In this document: positions 23,136 through 31,729 of the stretch, in pieces
Layout of the letters: the number at the start of each line of letters is the position of its first letter
Numbering within the stretch: the stretch's first letter is position 1
DNA from: JBFXAN01 sp050184225
GTDB lineage: Bacteria > Chloroflexota > Dehalococcoidia > CAUJGQ01
Length of the DNA stretch: 50,994 nt
Direction of reading: 5' to 3'
NCBI GenBank assembly: GCA_050184225.1
Contig: JBFXAN010000029.1
Coordinates: 1-50,994 of the forward strand
Notes under the pieces: model-generated
The model's input: only the letters and a program-made list of their open reading frames with translations
Told to the model about the DNA's origin: nothing
The model's database searches: none
Made by a program: the position numbers and the translations under genes

Positions 23136-25436
23136 TCACGCCGGTATCTTCTCGACCTCCGGTTCGGCAGATTCCGGCAGCGCCTCGCTGTCCCGCCAGT
23201 CGCATTGGAGGCAGCGGAGGCCGCGCTGGCCGTCGGGGACGACAAGGTAGTCGCAGGCGGGGCAGCGGGCGCCGGTCGGCTTGGTCCAGCTGGTAAAGTC
23301 GCAGTTCGGGTAGTTGGAGCAGCCGTAGAAGACGCGCTTGCCCCGGCCCTTCATCTTGCGCTCGACGATCTGGCCGTCGTCCTTCGGGCAAGGGACGCCG
23401 ATCTTGTTGAGGAACGGACGCGAGCCCTTGCACTCCGGGTAGCGGGAGCAGGCGAGGAAGCGGCCGAACCGGCCCTGCTTCACCGTCATCGTCGAGTTGC
23501 ATTCCGGGCAGAACTCGTCGGAGACGATCTGCTCCTCGCGCTCGCCCTCCAGGGGCTTGGAACCTTTGCACTCCGGGTAGCGGGAGCAGGCGAGAAACTT
23601 GCCGAAGCGGCCCCAGCGCACGACCATCTTCGCGCCGCACTCCGGGCAATCTTCGTCGGATTCTTTGAAGACGACCGTCGCCTTGGCCGCCTTCTTCACA
23701 GCGGCGTCGAGCGGCTGATAGTACTGGTCGACGACCGGCTGCCACTCACGCGAGCCCTGGGCGATATCGTCCAGTTCCTCCTCCATTCCGGCGGTGAAAC
23801 CGATATCGACGAAGTTGGGGAAGTGCTCGGTGAGCATGTCGGTGACGACAAAGCCGAGTTCCTGCGGGCGCAGCTGGCGTCCGTTGCGCTCGACGTACTC
23901 GCGGTTCTCGAGTGTGGCAAGGATCGGCGCGTACGTACTGGGACGGCCGATGCCGTTCTCCTCGAGTGCCTTCACGAGCGAAGCCTCAGTATAGCGCGGC
24001 GGCGGCTCAGTGAAGTGCTGGTCGGGAAAGAGCTCGTGCAGCAGCAGCGCGTCGCCGGCGGTCAGGTCCGGCAGCGCGTTCGTGTCGGCGTCTTCGTCGA
24101 TGCCGTCATCGCGCGACTCGAAGTAAACGGCGCGAAAGCCGGGGAACCGAAGCCGGCTCGCCGTCGCCCGAAAGAGATAGGCGTCGCCGCCCGATTGTGG
24201 CGTCGCGGTGATGTCGACCGATGTCTGGTCGAAGACGGCATCGGCCATTTGGCTGGCGATCATCCGCTGCCAGATCAACGTGTAGAGCTTGAGCTGGTCC
24301 GGCGTCAGGTGCCGTTTGATCGTCTCCGGTTCACGTTGGACCGAGGTTGGGCGGATTGCCTCGTGCGCCTCCTGCGCGCCCTTGGCCTTCTTCGTGTAGA
24401 CGCGGGGCGAGGACGGCACGAAGTCGCCGCCGAACCGCCGGCGGACATAGGCGCGGGTTTCCTCCTGCGCGTCCTTGGAGACGTTGGTGGAGTCGGTGCG
24501 CATGTAGGTGATCAGGCCGACGGAGCCTTCCTTGCCAAGCTGGCGACCCTCATACAGCTCCTGGGCGACCTTCATAGTGCGACGGGCGTTGAAGCCCAAT
24601 CGGCGCGACGCCTCCTGCTGGAGCGTGCTCGTCGTGAAGGGCGGCGACGGCCGGCGGTTGATCGCTCGCCGGCGCACCTCACCGACCTCATAACGGGCGG
24701 AGCGGAGCGTCTCCACGAGTTGCAACGCCGTCTGCTCGTCGGCGATCTCCAGATCTTTCTTCTTCTTGCCGGCATAGCCGTGCAACCGAGCGCGGAAGTG
24801 GGCGTCGGGCAACACGACCTTGCTCAGCTCGGCCTCGATCGTCCAGTACTCGCGCGGGACGAAGTTCTGAATCTCCCGCTCCCGCTCGACGATCATCCGC
24901 AGCGCCACCGACTGGACCCGCCCGGCCGACAGTCCGCGCCGGATCTTCTTCCAGAGCAGCGGGCTGATCTTGTACCCGACGAGCCGGTCGAGCACGCGCC
25001 GTGCCTGCTGCGCGTTGACGAGATGAAAGTCGATGTTGCGGGGATGCTGGAACGCCTCTTCGATCGCCGACTTTGTGATCTCATGGAAGACGACGCGATG
25101 GATCGGCCGCTCGCGGCGCGGCTTGATCTCGGCCGCCTCCATCACGTGCCAGGAGATCGCTTCCCCCTCACGGTCGGGGTCGGTGGCGAGATAGATCGCA
25201 CCGGCGCCCCGTGCGGCCGCTCGCAGTTCGCGGACGACCTTCTCTTTGTCTTCAGGGACGATGTAGTCCGGCTGAAATCCATGCGTTACGTCAACACCCA
25301 ACTTCGACTTGGGCAGGTCGCGCACATGGCCGACCGACGCCTTGACCTCGTAGTCACGACCGAGGAACCCGGAGAGCGTCCGCGCCTTGGTCGGAGATTC
25401 GACGATGACTAGATTTTTCTTGGTTTTCGATACCAT
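23136..25436 (-). CDS. topA: DNA topoisomerase I (type IA)
   Basis: 766 residues. Toprim motif NLVIVESPTKA at the N-terminus and ATDPDREGEAISWH; the catalytic Tyr is in GLITYMRTDSTNVS. The C-terminus has four zinc ribbons: two complete ones (ECPECGAK...CSRYPEC and FCPECNST...CSRYPEC), one in which the second Cys is Asp (PCPKDDG...CSNYPNC), and a last CPAC...CLQC. It relaxes negative supercoils behind RNA polymerase. ATG at 25436 begins at the conserved strand; a second ATG at 25460 is possible. It follows dprA on the same strand, the usual pairing. Confidence 0.97.
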   Translation of the reverse strand: MVSKTKKNLVIVESPTKARTLSGFLGRDYEVKASVGHVRDLPKSKLGVDVTHGFQPDYIVPEDKEKVVRELRAAARGAGAIYLATDPDREGEAISWHVMEAAEIKPRRERPIHRVVFHEITKSAIEEAFQHPRNIDFHLVNAQQARRVLDRLVGYKISPLLWKKIRRGLSAGRVQSVALRMIVEREREIQNFVPREYWTIEAELSKVVLPDAHFRARLHGYAGKKKKDLEIADEQTALQLVETLRSARYEVGEVRRRAINRRPSPPFTTSTLQQEASRRLGFNARRTMKVAQELYEGRQLGKEGSVGLITYMRTDSTNVSKDAQEETRAYVRRRFGGDFVPSSPRVYTKKAKGAQEAHEAIRPTSVQREPETIKRHLTPDQLKLYTLIWQRMIASQMADAVFDQTSVDITATPQSGGDAYLFRATASRLRFPGFRAVYFESRDDGIDEDADTNALPDLTAGDALLLHELFPDQHFTEPPPRYTEASLVKALEENGIGRPSTYAPILATLENREYVERNGRQLRPQELGFVVTDMLTEHFPNFVDIGFTAGMEEELDDIAQGSREWQPVVDQYYQPLDAAVKKAAKATVVFKESDEDCPECGAKMVVRWGRFGKFLACSRYPECKGSKPLEGEREEQIVSDEFCPECNSTMTVKQGRFGRFLACSRYPECKGSRPFLNKIGVPCPKDDGQIVERKMKGRGKRVFYGCSNYPNCDFTSWTKPTGARCPACDYLVVPDGQRGLRCLQCDWRDSEALPESAEPEVEKIPA

Positions 25437-25502
25437 GCCTTGATATTCCTCGGAGATCATGGAACCACGGAACCCATGGCCAATGAAACCCCTGTTCGAG
25501 CC

Positions 25503-25651
25503 GATAGTTGTTAGCCGTTAGCTGTTAGTCATTGGCCGTTCGGCCACCTGCCACGGCCGAGGCGCCCCGTTCACTCCCATCCGTGAACCCGATCCCCGAC
25601 CACCGTTGCCCCCTAACAGCTAACGGCTCATCGCTCATGGCTAACAACTAC
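25503..25651. repeat. TAGCCGTTAGC-type palindrome, copy 2
   Basis: Left arm ATAGTTGTTAGCCGTTAGCT, right arm containing AGCTAACGGCTCATC and GGCTAACAACTA. It fills the dprA-topA gap and touches the dprA stop. The same words occur near 17.1 kb. Confidence 0.75.
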
Positions 25652-26748
25652 ACCTTTACATATTGCATGCTTGCAACCTGGCGGATCATTCCCTTCAGTT
25701 CGAGCATGGCGAGGGCGCCGCTGACGGTTGCCACGGGCAGGCCGGCGTCGCGGGTGATGTCATCGACATGCAGCGGTTCGGTGCTCAGCACTGACAGCAG
25801 CGTGGATTCCGTCGCATCCACCGGCAGCGTCTGGCGCAGTTCAAGTTGTTGAGGAACCCGCATCAGATCGAGCTCGCTCAAGATATCATCGGCGCTGCGC
25901 GCCAGTTTTGCACCCTGCAGGATCAGGCCGTTTGGACCCTGGCTCATGGGCGCGAAGATTGAGCCGGGAACGGCAAACACCTCTCGATTCTCGTCCAGCG
26001 CCAGCCGTGCCGTCAGCAGCGCGCCGCTCTTTTCACCCGCCTCGACGACGACGGTCCCCATGGTCATCGCCGCAACGATGCGGTTACGCCGCCAGAAGCT
26101 TTCACGTTGCATCCGCGCATCGAGTGGATAGTCGCTCAGCAACGCACCGTGATCGAGCACCTGTTCCGCCAGGCGGTGATGACCGGCAGGGTAGACTTCA
26201 TTGACCGGGCACGGCAACACGGCGATCGTCCGTCCGCCCGCCTTGATCGCCGATTGATGGGCAACCGCATCGATTCCCCGAGCGAGCCCGCTGACGACCG
26301 TGACGCCGTTGCGAACCAGCCCTTCGACGATCCCCTCGGCAGCCTGTCGGCCGTATGGAGTCGCGCGGCGAGTGCCCACGACCGCAACCGACCAGTCATC
26401 CGCCTCGGCAAGCGTCCCCCGCAGATAGAGCACAGGTGGTTTGTCATAGGCCTCGCGCAGACGAGCGGGATACCTGCGGTCGTGCCAGGTCAGCGCCGTG
26501 ATCCCACCGCGGGCCAGCCGATCCATCTCCGCATCCGGATCGATCGTCGGGCGACGGGCCAGCACTGATCCCAGCGCCTTCGCCTCTAAACCGGCTTCCT
26601 TCAGGTCGGCCGCCGATGCGGTCCAGGCATCACGAAGCGTGCCGAACGCCGCCTCCAGCCGTTCGATCCGCGCCCGTCCGATCGCCGGAATCCGGCTGAA
26701 GGCGACCCAGAAGGGGGTGTCTAATGAAGCGTTATCAGGGATCTTCAC
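25648..26748 (-). CDS. dprA: DNA-processing protein DprA/Smf
   Basis: 366 residues: N-terminal SAM-like helices (RIPAIGRARIERLEAAFG), the Rossmann core with VVGTRRATPYGR, VVSGLARGIDAVAHQSAI and PVNEVYPAGHH, and a C-terminal winged-helix-like DprA domain (HVDDITRDAGLPVATVSGALAMLELKG). DprA loads RecA onto single-stranded DNA taken up by transformation. The start is GTG at 26748 with no ribosome binding site. TATGCT lies 13 to 8 bases upstream, so the mRNA may be leaderless. It is upstream of topA on the same strand. Confidence 0.95.
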   Translation of the reverse strand: MKIPDNASLDTPFWVAFSRIPAIGRARIERLEAAFGTLRDAWTASAADLKEAGLEAKALGSVLARRPTIDPDAEMDRLARGGITALTWHDRRYPARLREAYDKPPVLYLRGTLAEADDWSVAVVGTRRATPYGRQAAEGIVEGLVRNGVTVVSGLARGIDAVAHQSAIKAGGRTIAVLPCPVNEVYPAGHHRLAEQVLDHGALLSDYPLDARMQRESFWRRNRIVAAMTMGTVVVEAGEKSGALLTARLALDENREVFAVPGSIFAPMSQGPNGLILQGAKLARSADDILSELDLMRVPQQLELRQTLPVDATESTLLSVLSTEPLHVDDITRDAGLPVATVSGALAMLELKGMIRQVASMQYVKV

Positions 26749-26758
26749 TTAGTATAGC

Positions 26759-26933
26759 ATACCTCTCCCCCGGCCCCTCCCCTCGCAGGGGAGGGGAGTC
26801 CTGACCGGGGTTGGGGGGTCAGCTTCAACGATGTCGCAAATTGGCGGTGGCAAGGTCCATGCTGGCACATCTCGTCTGAGTTAGTCCCCCCTCCCCTGCG
26901 AGGGGACGGGCCGGGGGAGAGGTATATTCACGC
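26759..26933. repeat. Palindromic repeat family 2, copy 2
   Basis: Left arm ACCTCTCCCCCGGCCCCTCC, right arm GACGGGCCGGGGGAGAGGTA, each with an inner hairpin (CCCTCGCAGGGG; CCCCTGCGAGGGG). It lies upstream of dprA and overlaps the last bases of metF. Confidence 0.9.
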
Positions 26934-27794
26934 CCGCGACAGATTCTCGAAGATGCGGCGGGTGGCCGTGCTCGAATTGAGCGTATAGAAGTGAATGCCT
27001 GGGGCGCCACGTTCGAGGAGCTCGATCGCCTGCTCCGTGGCCCACTCGATACCAACCTCCTCGGCTGCTTCTGGTGTATCGACGCGCTCGAGCCGGCGCG
27101 CGAGGCGCGCGGGGATCGTCGCGCCGCAACCATAGGTGATGCGCTGAATCTGGGCGACATCCCGAACCGGCATCAATCCCGGCACGATCGGCACCGTGAT
27201 CCCCCGCAATCGGGCGCGCGTGACGAAGTCAAAGTAGAAGGCGTTGTCATAGAACAGTTGCGTAATGAGGAAGTCGGTGCCAGCATCCACCTTTTCCTTG
27301 AGCCTGACCAGATCCATCGCCCGGCTTTCGCTTTCCGGATGTGGTTCGGGATAGGCGCCGCCGGCCAGGCAGAAGTCGAAGCCTTCATCGCGGATGAACC
27401 GCACGAAGTCGCTGGCGAAGGCAAAGCCGTCGGGAGTGGGCGTGAACTGTGTCTCACCCTTCGGCGGGTCGCCGCGCAGGGCGATCACATTCTCGATGCC
27501 GGCGCCGCGAAGATCGGTCAGGATCTCGCGCAGTTCGTGACGTGCGTGGCCGACGGTGGTGAGATGCGCCATCGATTCGATGCCGATCTCCTGCTTGATC
27601 CGCGACACCAATTCCAGGGTGTTGCTTCTGGTGCTGCCGCCCGCACCGTAGGTCACGGAGACAAAGGTCGGACTCAGTTCGTGCAACTCGGCGACCGTTC
27701 GCATAAGCTTGCGCGAACCGGCCGGCGTTTTCGTCGGGAAGAACTCAAATGAGAACGATCGCCGGCCCGAAACCAGGTGTTCGACGATGCGCAT
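26928..27794 (-). CDS. metF: 5,10-methylenetetrahydrofolate reductase
   Basis: 288 residues, normal for bacterial MetF. The FAD barrel motifs are present: SFEFFPTKTPAG (catalytic Glu), SVTYGAGGSTR, NVIALRGDPPKG and TQLFYDN, then PGLMPV. It reduces methylene-THF to methyl-THF for methionine synthesis. The ATG at 27794 follows a strong AAGGGAGGTGA site. No S-adenosylmethionine riboswitch was seen upstream. It stands alone between the DUF21/CBS gene and dprA. Confidence 0.95.
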   Translation of the reverse strand: MRIVEHLVSGRRSFSFEFFPTKTPAGSRKLMRTVAELHELSPTFVSVTYGAGGSTRSNTLELVSRIKQEIGIESMAHLTTVGHARHELREILTDLRGAGIENVIALRGDPPKGETQFTPTPDGFAFASDFVRFIRDEGFDFCLAGGAYPEPHPESESRAMDLVRLKEKVDAGTDFLITQLFYDNAFYFDFVTRARLRGITVPIVPGLMPVRDVAQIQRITYGCGATIPARLARRLERVDTPEAAEEVGIEWATEQAIELLERGAPGIHFYTLNSSTATRRIFENLSRA

Positions 27795-27916
27795 CGCATC
27801 ACCTCCCTTGCCCACGTTGGGCATCGTGAGGCAAGGGTAGCGTGCCGAGATTGAAGGGGACAACCGCACGCCGCACAGCGTCGACCCGGGTCGGAGATTG
27901 GCGCAGCCGGACGGCG

Positions 27917-29215
27917 CTAGCTCCCGTTGCTCCCATGATTGACCGATTCGACTACATGCTTTTGGACGCGAACCTTCTTGATACGGTTGCCCTGCACCTC
28001 AAGGACGTGGACGAGGATCCCATCGACCTGGACTTCGTCACCGGGAAGCGGCATCTTGCCAAGGTGATTGAAGATGAAACCGCCGACGGTATCGACCTCG
28101 TCGTCGTCGAGATCGGCATGGAAGAGATGGTTGAGCTCGTCGAGACTGACGCGGGCGTCGAGGATTGCCTCCGTCTCGCTGATCCGGGCGATATGCGGTT
28201 CGGCGGTATCGTATTCGTCTTCGATCTCACCGACGATCTCTTCGAGGATATCCTCGGTTGTCACCAGACCGGCGGTGCCGCCGTATTCGTCGACCACGAT
28301 CGCGATATGAATCTTCTGCGCCCGCAGCTCGGACAGGAGCTCGTCCACCTTCTTGGTTTCCGGAATGAAGTAGGCGGGTCGGGCGATCTCGCGCAGCGAG
28401 GCGGGGCGCAGGCCGTTGCGGAGATACTTGAGTACATCTTTGGCATAGGCGACGCCGATGATGTTGTCGATCTGGTCTTCGTAGACAGGCACGCGGCTGT
28501 AGCCCTTCTCAACGACGACATCGAGGAAGTCGTCGATCGGCGCCGCCGCCGAAACCGCCGAGATGTCGATGCGCGGCACCATGATCTCGCGGGCCGTCGT
28601 GTCGTCAAGCTCGATCACGCCGCGAATCATCTCCCGTTCCAGCGATTCCCGCTGCTGAGAATCGCCGTCGCCGGGGCGCTGCATCTCCATCAGGCGCAGC
28701 AGCACCTCCTGCTCCTCGACCGCCGGCGTCCGTTCCGGCGCCAATGGCAACCGGGCGATCAACCGTCCCGGCAGATCGAGCACCCACGCGAGCGGCGTAA
28801 AGATCAGGCCAAGGATGCGGAGTACCGGCGTCAGGAACAGCGCCCAGAACTCCGGATTCCGCGACGCCACGACGTCGGGAATCCCATCGAGCACGCCGAT
28901 CACAACGAGCGAAATGACCGCGACCACCGCGACATCTGTCCAGGTGAGGCTGTTGCCGCCCGCGGCCAGATAGAGGGCGGCGGCGGTGCCGGCAACGACC
29001 GCGAGGTTGCGGCCGAGGTTGAGCGCGGAGAGCGTGCGCTGTCGCTCTTCCATATAGCGGCGCAGCAACTCGGTGCGGTTGGTGGTCTCTGCCATCAAGA
29101 CGCGAGCGCGCGACCGACTGATGTAGATGATGGCGGCTTCTGATGCTGCGACAACGAACAGGAGCACCGCCGATGCAGCGATCACGGCGATGCCCAGCCA
29201 ACTATCTCCGTCCAA
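27917..29215 (-). CDS. DUF21/CBS-pair membrane protein (CorC/HlyC type)
   Basis: 432 residues. The N-terminal CNNM (DUF21) part has about three to four membrane segments (GIAVIAASAVLLFVVAASEA; VAVVAVISLVVIGVLDGI; FWALFLTPVLRILGLIFTPL). EIMVPRIDISAVSA starts the CBS pair, which includes GYSRVPVYED and HIAIVVDEYGGTAGLVT. The C-terminal transporter-associated domain is EVDTVGGFIFNHLGKMPLPGD. The family exports Mg/Co ions or assists transporters; the old hemolysin name is misleading. The start codon is TTG, with GGGAG upstream. Gap to the divergent ABC operon: about 480 bp. Confidence 0.93.
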   Translation of the reverse strand: MDGDSWLGIAVIAASAVLLFVVAASEAAIIYISRSRARVLMAETTNRTELLRRYMEERQRTLSALNLGRNLAVVAGTAAALYLAAGGNSLTWTDVAVVAVISLVVIGVLDGIPDVVASRNPEFWALFLTPVLRILGLIFTPLAWVLDLPGRLIARLPLAPERTPAVEEQEVLLRLMEMQRPGDGDSQQRESLEREMIRGVIELDDTTAREIMVPRIDISAVSAAAPIDDFLDVVVEKGYSRVPVYEDQIDNIIGVAYAKDVLKYLRNGLRPASLREIARPAYFIPETKKVDELLSELRAQKIHIAIVVDEYGGTAGLVTTEDILEEIVGEIEDEYDTAEPHIARISETEAILDARVSLDELNHLFHADLDDDEVDTVGGFIFNHLGKMPLPGDEVQVDGILVHVLEVQGNRIKKVRVQKHVVESVNHGSNGS

Positions 29216-29578
29216 GTGTGGTGAACTCCCAGCGCTGATCGGCGCGTGCGAAGACCGCGTCAGCCAAATTTGCTGACGCGCGAATTGCCGTTCCAGGTTT
29301 GTCGAATCGCATGAGGAAAGGCAGCGCAGATGCAGACAGCGTCACCGTGGGTGACACGCATCCGGCTGCTGGCGGCCGGGAATCTGGAGGGTCCGCGTCG
29401 TCGCTCAAAGCGGCTCTATGCCCTTGTCGCCGGCATCGGGCGCCGATGCCCGCACGTTCATGCGGCGACATGATGATCCTGGCAGGCTCCGCCGTGCCTG
29501 TCAAGATTGTCTCTGTCAACGATCCGCGTCATCGAACCGTCACATTCACATCGACTACGGGCCTTCCGAAATCCACAC
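29216..29578. other. Intergenic region without a supported gene
   Basis: Divergent spacer between the DUF21/CBS gene and the ABC transporter operon. Short open frames exist on both strands but lack ribosome binding sites and recognisable content. I see no palindromic repeat here. The promoter for the ABC operon lies at its right end. Confidence 0.6.
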
Positions 29579-29606
29579 TTGACAGCTTCAATTAACTCTC
29601 TATCAT
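29579..29606 (+). promoter_or_regulatory. Sigma-70 type promoter for the peptide ABC operon
   Basis: TTGACA at 29579-29584, 16-bp spacer, TATCAT at 29601-29606, in an A/T-rich island upstream of the first permease gene. The leader would be about 80 bases long. Confidence 0.7.
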
Positions 29607-29694
29607 TCCACCAAGCGTGGTTCAGGGGGAATTGCCGGCTGAACTTCACAGCCTTTGGCCGGCAAGAACGGCGCCGGGGAAGGGGACGGCCCTC

Positions 29695-30624
29695 ATGCTC
29701 CGCTACACGCTCTTCCGCTTGCTCTGGATGATTCCGACGTTCATTGGCATGTCGTTGGTCGTCTTCATCCTGATGCACAATACGCCGGGAAGCCCGCTTG
29801 ATCCGGTGGGCGCGAACAATCCGCTCACCGAAGACGAACAGAAGATCCTTGCCGCCAAGTACGGGCTGGACAAGCCGCTCTGGCAGCAATACGCCACCTA
29901 CCTGAAGAACGCCGCGCAACTCGACTTCGGCGAAAGCTTCGCCCGCCGTGGTCAAGACGTGAAAACGATCATCAGCCGTGGCATCAAGTACTCTCTCTTT
30001 CTTGGCATCCTCGCCATGACCGTCGCCGTCGCCGGCGGCGTGTCGCTTGGTGTGCTGGCCGCGTCACGGCAGAATAGCCCGCTCGATTACGCCTGCACCG
30101 TCCTCGCGACGATGGGCGTCGCCTTCCCGAACTATGTGGTCGGCGTCTTTCTCCTCTACTTCTTCGTTCTGCGCCTCGGCTGGATTCCGCATATGGGCGG
30201 CCTCGAGGAGCCGATCGACTGGGTGCTGCCCACGATCGCGCTGGCGTTGGGACCGCTGGGGATCATCGCCCGCTATGTCCGGTCGAGCATGGTCGAGGTG
30301 ATTCGCTCAGACTATGTCCGAACCGCCCGTGCGAAGGGCGCGACCGAGCGGCGCGTGATGGTCCGCCATGTGCTCAAGAACGGACTGATCCCGCCGCTGA
30401 CGATCATCGGACCGCTGGTCGCGGCAATCTGCACCGGCAGTCCCGCGATTGAGCTGATCTTCCGGGTTCCCGGAATCGGGCGGTATTTCGCCGACAGCAT
30501 CATCGCCCGTGACTACACGATGATCATGGCCGTGATCCTGCTGTACGGCGTCTTCCTGACGTTCATGAACTTGATCGTCGACCTCCTCTACGGCGTGGTC
30601 GATCCACGAATCCGGTACTCGTGA
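29695..30624 (+). CDS. Dipeptide/oligopeptide-type ABC transporter permease (DppB-like)
   Basis: 309 residues with six predicted membrane segments, starting LRYTLFRLLWMIPTFIGMSLVVFILMH. The periplasmic part NTPGSPLDPVGANNPLTEDE and the cytoplasmic EAA-type loop RSDYVRTARAKGATERRVMVRH are standard for DppB/OppB. ATG at 29695; upstream readings lack similarity. The next permease begins 15 bp after the stop. Together with the lipoprotein at 31730 it forms the membrane and capture parts of a peptide or nickel-type importer. Confidence 0.93.
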   Translation: MLRYTLFRLLWMIPTFIGMSLVVFILMHNTPGSPLDPVGANNPLTEDEQKILAAKYGLDKPLWQQYATYLKNAAQLDFGESFARRGQDVKTIISRGIKYSLFLGILAMTVAVAGGVSLGVLAASRQNSPLDYACTVLATMGVAFPNYVVGVFLLYFFVLRLGWIPHMGGLEEPIDWVLPTIALALGPLGIIARYVRSSMVEVIRSDYVRTARAKGATERRVMVRHVLKNGLIPPLTIIGPLVAAICTGSPAIELIFRVPGIGRYFADSIIARDYTMIMAVILLYGVFLTFMNLIVDLLYGVVDPRIRYS

Positions 30625-30639
30625 TCGAGGAGGCGAGCG

Positions 30640-31551
30640 ATGACGCAGCAAAGCGAGGCGCTGGCCGGTACCCAGGCATTCGGCGGGCAGGAGGCACAGG
30701 TCCGGCGTCGCTCCAACCTCTGGCGCGACGCGGCGATCCGGTTCTTCCAGAACAAGCTGGGGATGGTCGGCCTGGCGATGGTGACTATCCTCATCCTTGT
30801 CGCGGTCTTCGGCCCGATGTTCGCGCCGAAGGAGCGGGACCGGATCTACTTCGGCCACCAGCAGGAGACGCCCAGCAGCGAGTTCTGGCTCGGTACGGAC
30901 TTCGAGTCCCGCGATATGTTTACCCGCCTGATCTACGGCGCGCGCGTTGCGCTGGTCGTTGGCGTTTGCACGCAGATCATCATCCTGTTGATCGGCGTCA
31001 CCGTTGGCGCCCTGGCAGGCTATTTCGGCGGTATCGTCGACACCATCCTGATGCGCTTCGTCGATATCTGGTACGCCGTGCCGGCGCTGCTCTTCGCGAT
31101 CATGCTGATGATTGTGCTGGGCCAGGGCCTCTGGCAACTCTTCCTTGCGATCGGCCTCGTGCAATGGGTGACGCTCTCCCGGCTGGTGCGCGGTCAGTTC
31201 CTTTCGCTCCGGGAGAAGGAGTTCGTCAAGGCGGCGCGGGTTTCCGGAACCGCCAGCCGCAGCATCATGGCCCGTCACCTGCTGCCGAACTCGATGACGC
31301 CGATCATCGTCGCCGTCACCTTCGGCATCCCGACGGCGATCTTCACCGAAGCGACGCTCTCCTTCTTCGGCGTCGGCATCAACCCGCCAACACCCAGTTG
31401 GGGCCAGATGGTCGGGCAGTATTCGTCGTATCTACGATCGGCGCCGCATATGGCAATCTTCCCGGCGCTGTGTATCGCCTACACCATGCTTGGATTCACG
31501 TTCTTTGGAGACGGGCTGCGCGACGCGCTTGATCCAAAGATGAATCGATAG
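30640..31551 (+). CDS. Dipeptide/oligopeptide-type ABC transporter permease (DppC-like)
   Basis: 303 residues. DppC features: RFFQNKLGMVGLAMVTILIL, the first membrane segment; GTDFESRDMFTRLIYGARVAL; and the EAA loop REKEFVKAARVSGTASRSIMARH; then FTEATLSFFGVGINPPTPSWG. ATG follows GAGGAGG. It pairs with the upstream DppB-like subunit to make the channel. No ATP-binding subunit genes follow; the next gene is the binding protein. Confidence 0.94.
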   Translation: MTQQSEALAGTQAFGGQEAQVRRRSNLWRDAAIRFFQNKLGMVGLAMVTILILVAVFGPMFAPKERDRIYFGHQQETPSSEFWLGTDFESRDMFTRLIYGARVALVVGVCTQIIILLIGVTVGALAGYFGGIVDTILMRFVDIWYAVPALLFAIMLMIVLGQGLWQLFLAIGLVQWVTLSRLVRGQFLSLREKEFVKAARVSGTASRSIMARHLLPNSMTPIIVAVTFGIPTAIFTEATLSFFGVGINPPTPSWGQMVGQYSSYLRSAPHMAIFPALCIAYTMLGFTFFGDGLRDALDPKMNR

Positions 31552-31729
31552 GAGCAGCGGACAACCCGCCGGCTGTATGGCGCCGTCGGTGGGGGCTTGC
31601 GGCGCGGAAGGAGGAGGAAACCGGGGGACGTTGACATTCCAGACCTATATGGGAGGGGGCGGAACACGCTCGTTTTGTGACGAGCGCCGCATCGGGCGGA
31701 TCGCCCGGAGAGAGGAAGGAAGGGGCGTC

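Noticed and set aside
23103..25412. Plus-strand open frame of about 770 codons
   Set aside because: It is the complement of topA and begins inside a palindromic repeat. No recognisable protein content.
29202..29519. 105-codon minus-strand open frame in the divergent spacer
   Set aside because: No ribosome binding site, no recognisable sequence, and it overlaps the start of the DUF21/CBS gene.
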